Positions 63,538 through 64,000 of a stretch of DNA of 64,000 bases are shown here, piece by piece. Location: positions 1 through 64,000 of the forward strand of contig JAQUBZ010000006.1 in assembly GCA_028686425.1 (NCBI GenBank), in the 5' to 3' direction. Positions within the stretch are counted from its first letter, which is position 1. Each line of letters starts with the position of its first letter. The DNA comes from Bacteroidales bacterium. GTDB lineage: Bacteria > Bacteroidota > Bacteroidia > Bacteroidales > UBA932. A model generated the notes under the pieces. That model was given only the letters and a program-made list of their open reading frames with translations. It ran no database searches and was not told the DNA's origin. Both the position numbers and the translations under genes were made by a program.

Positions 63538-63969
63538 TTAATTCTGTTTACGTGGTTTGGGAGGAGCAGTGCGGGCATCCATGCGCTTATCCCTCTTCTT
63601 CTTCTCCTTTCCATAAGTGGATTTGAGATATTTTGCCCATTGTTTCTCTGAAAATATTTTCTGATAGGCTCTATCGATTCCGTCAAGCCACTTATCCGAA
63701 ACGACTATATACGACTCCTGATTGCTGGCCCCCGACTTCTTTACATTCTCCATCTCTTCAAGCATGGCAGCCATATCGTGCTGCAGCACCGAATCCACCA
63801 AAAACACCTGATAGTCTTCAAGTTCAAGAAGAAGCATCAGTTTGTCCGCCTCCTTTGCGGCCATGTCGGGAATATCGGGCGGCCCCTGAGAAGCCGGATT
63901 TTGAGCCGTCATCTGAAATACATTGAATAAGACGGTGCATACTAAACATGATAGTCTGAAATATTTCAT
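63538..63969 (-). CDS. Small secreted helical protein (DUF4890/Spy-like)
   Basis: 143 residues with a signal peptide (LSCLVCTVLFNVFQMTAQ), a helical middle with regular Leu/Met/Glu spacing and a strongly basic, Pro-rich end (KEKKKRDKRMDARTAPPKPR). The helical region, with SEKQWAKYLK, resembles DUF4890/LTxxQ-type periplasmic stress proteins. That likeness is tentative. Confidence 0.6.
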   Translation of the reverse strand: MKYFRLSCLVCTVLFNVFQMTAQNPASQGPPDIPDMAAKEADKLMLLLELEDYQVFLVDSVLQHDMAAMLEEMENVKKSGASNQESYIVVSDKWLDGIDRAYQKIFSEKQWAKYLKSTYGKEKKKRDKRMDARTAPPKPRKQN

Positions 63970-63992
63970 ATTCGATTCTTTTGTTCAAATCA

Positions 63993-64000
63993 CAAATATA
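63993..64000 (-). promoter_or_regulatory. -7 box at the window edge for the Spy-like gene
   Basis: On the minus strand this reads TATATTTG, 24 bases upstream of the ATG. Its -33 box would be outside the window. Confidence 0.4.

Overview
The window comes from a member of the order Bacteroidales (phylum Bacteroidota). The evidence is two SusC/SusD outer-membrane pairs, an ECF sigma/FecR pair feeding a SusC with an STN domain, several BACON-domain lipoproteins, CarboxypepD_reg-type TonB receptors, and many upstream sequences that fit the Bacteroides promoter consensus (TTTG, about 19-21 bases, TAnnTTTG). The family or genus cannot be fixed from the sequence alone.

Layout. (a) 1-1.0 kb: the end of an OmpA/TPR protein and a tRNA-Leu(UAA). 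(b) 1.0-4.7 kb: a restriction-modification island beside the tRNA: an ASCH-like gene remnant, a Vsr endonuclease, a Sau3AI/MutH-family endonuclease and a cytosine-5 methyltransferase. (c) 5-8.6 kb: a flavodoxin/ferredoxin protein and a small cytochrome c operon (ResB-like protein, CcsA, three-haem cytochrome c peroxidase). (d) 8.8-14.4 kb: a secreted beta-helix protein, tRNA-Gly(GCC), pheS, and a yraN-manC-arcA operon. (e) 14.6-25.5 kb: two TonB receptors, an OB-fold lipoprotein and a large lipoprotein ending in a DRGH nuclease domain, read here as a possible nucleic-acid scavenging locus. (f) 25.5-31.4 kb: metK behind a SAM-II riboswitch with an apparent terminator/antiterminator switch, then a small lipoprotein, mutS2, cdaA and comF.

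(g) 31.4-47.3 kb: a locus with sigma factor, FecR, SusC, SusD, SusC, SusD, a DUF1735 lipoprotein and, in place of glycosidases, a fusion of an N-acyl-D-amino-acid deacylase with a class C beta-lactamase/DD-peptidase fold. (h) 47.3-60.8 kb: a tightly packed run of BACON lipoprotein, TonB receptor, DUF4876 lipoprotein, DUF6850 barrel, M16 protease, membrane Fe-S protein and S46 dipeptidyl-peptidase that leads into (g) with only 33 bases between. Together (g) and (h) look like a peptide acquisition island, possibly for D-amino-acid-containing peptides. (i) 60.9-64 kb: a small BACON lipoprotein, a winged-helix gene remnant, an SIS-domain protein, a GH18 lipoprotein and a small secreted protein.

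The most notable observations are the metK riboswitch, in which one strand of the aptamer can pair with the 5' arm of the terminator; the glycosidase-free SusCD locus with the deacylase/beta-lactamase fusion; and the nuclease/OB-fold/TonB cluster. No CRISPR array, intact transposase, integrase or rRNA gene was seen.
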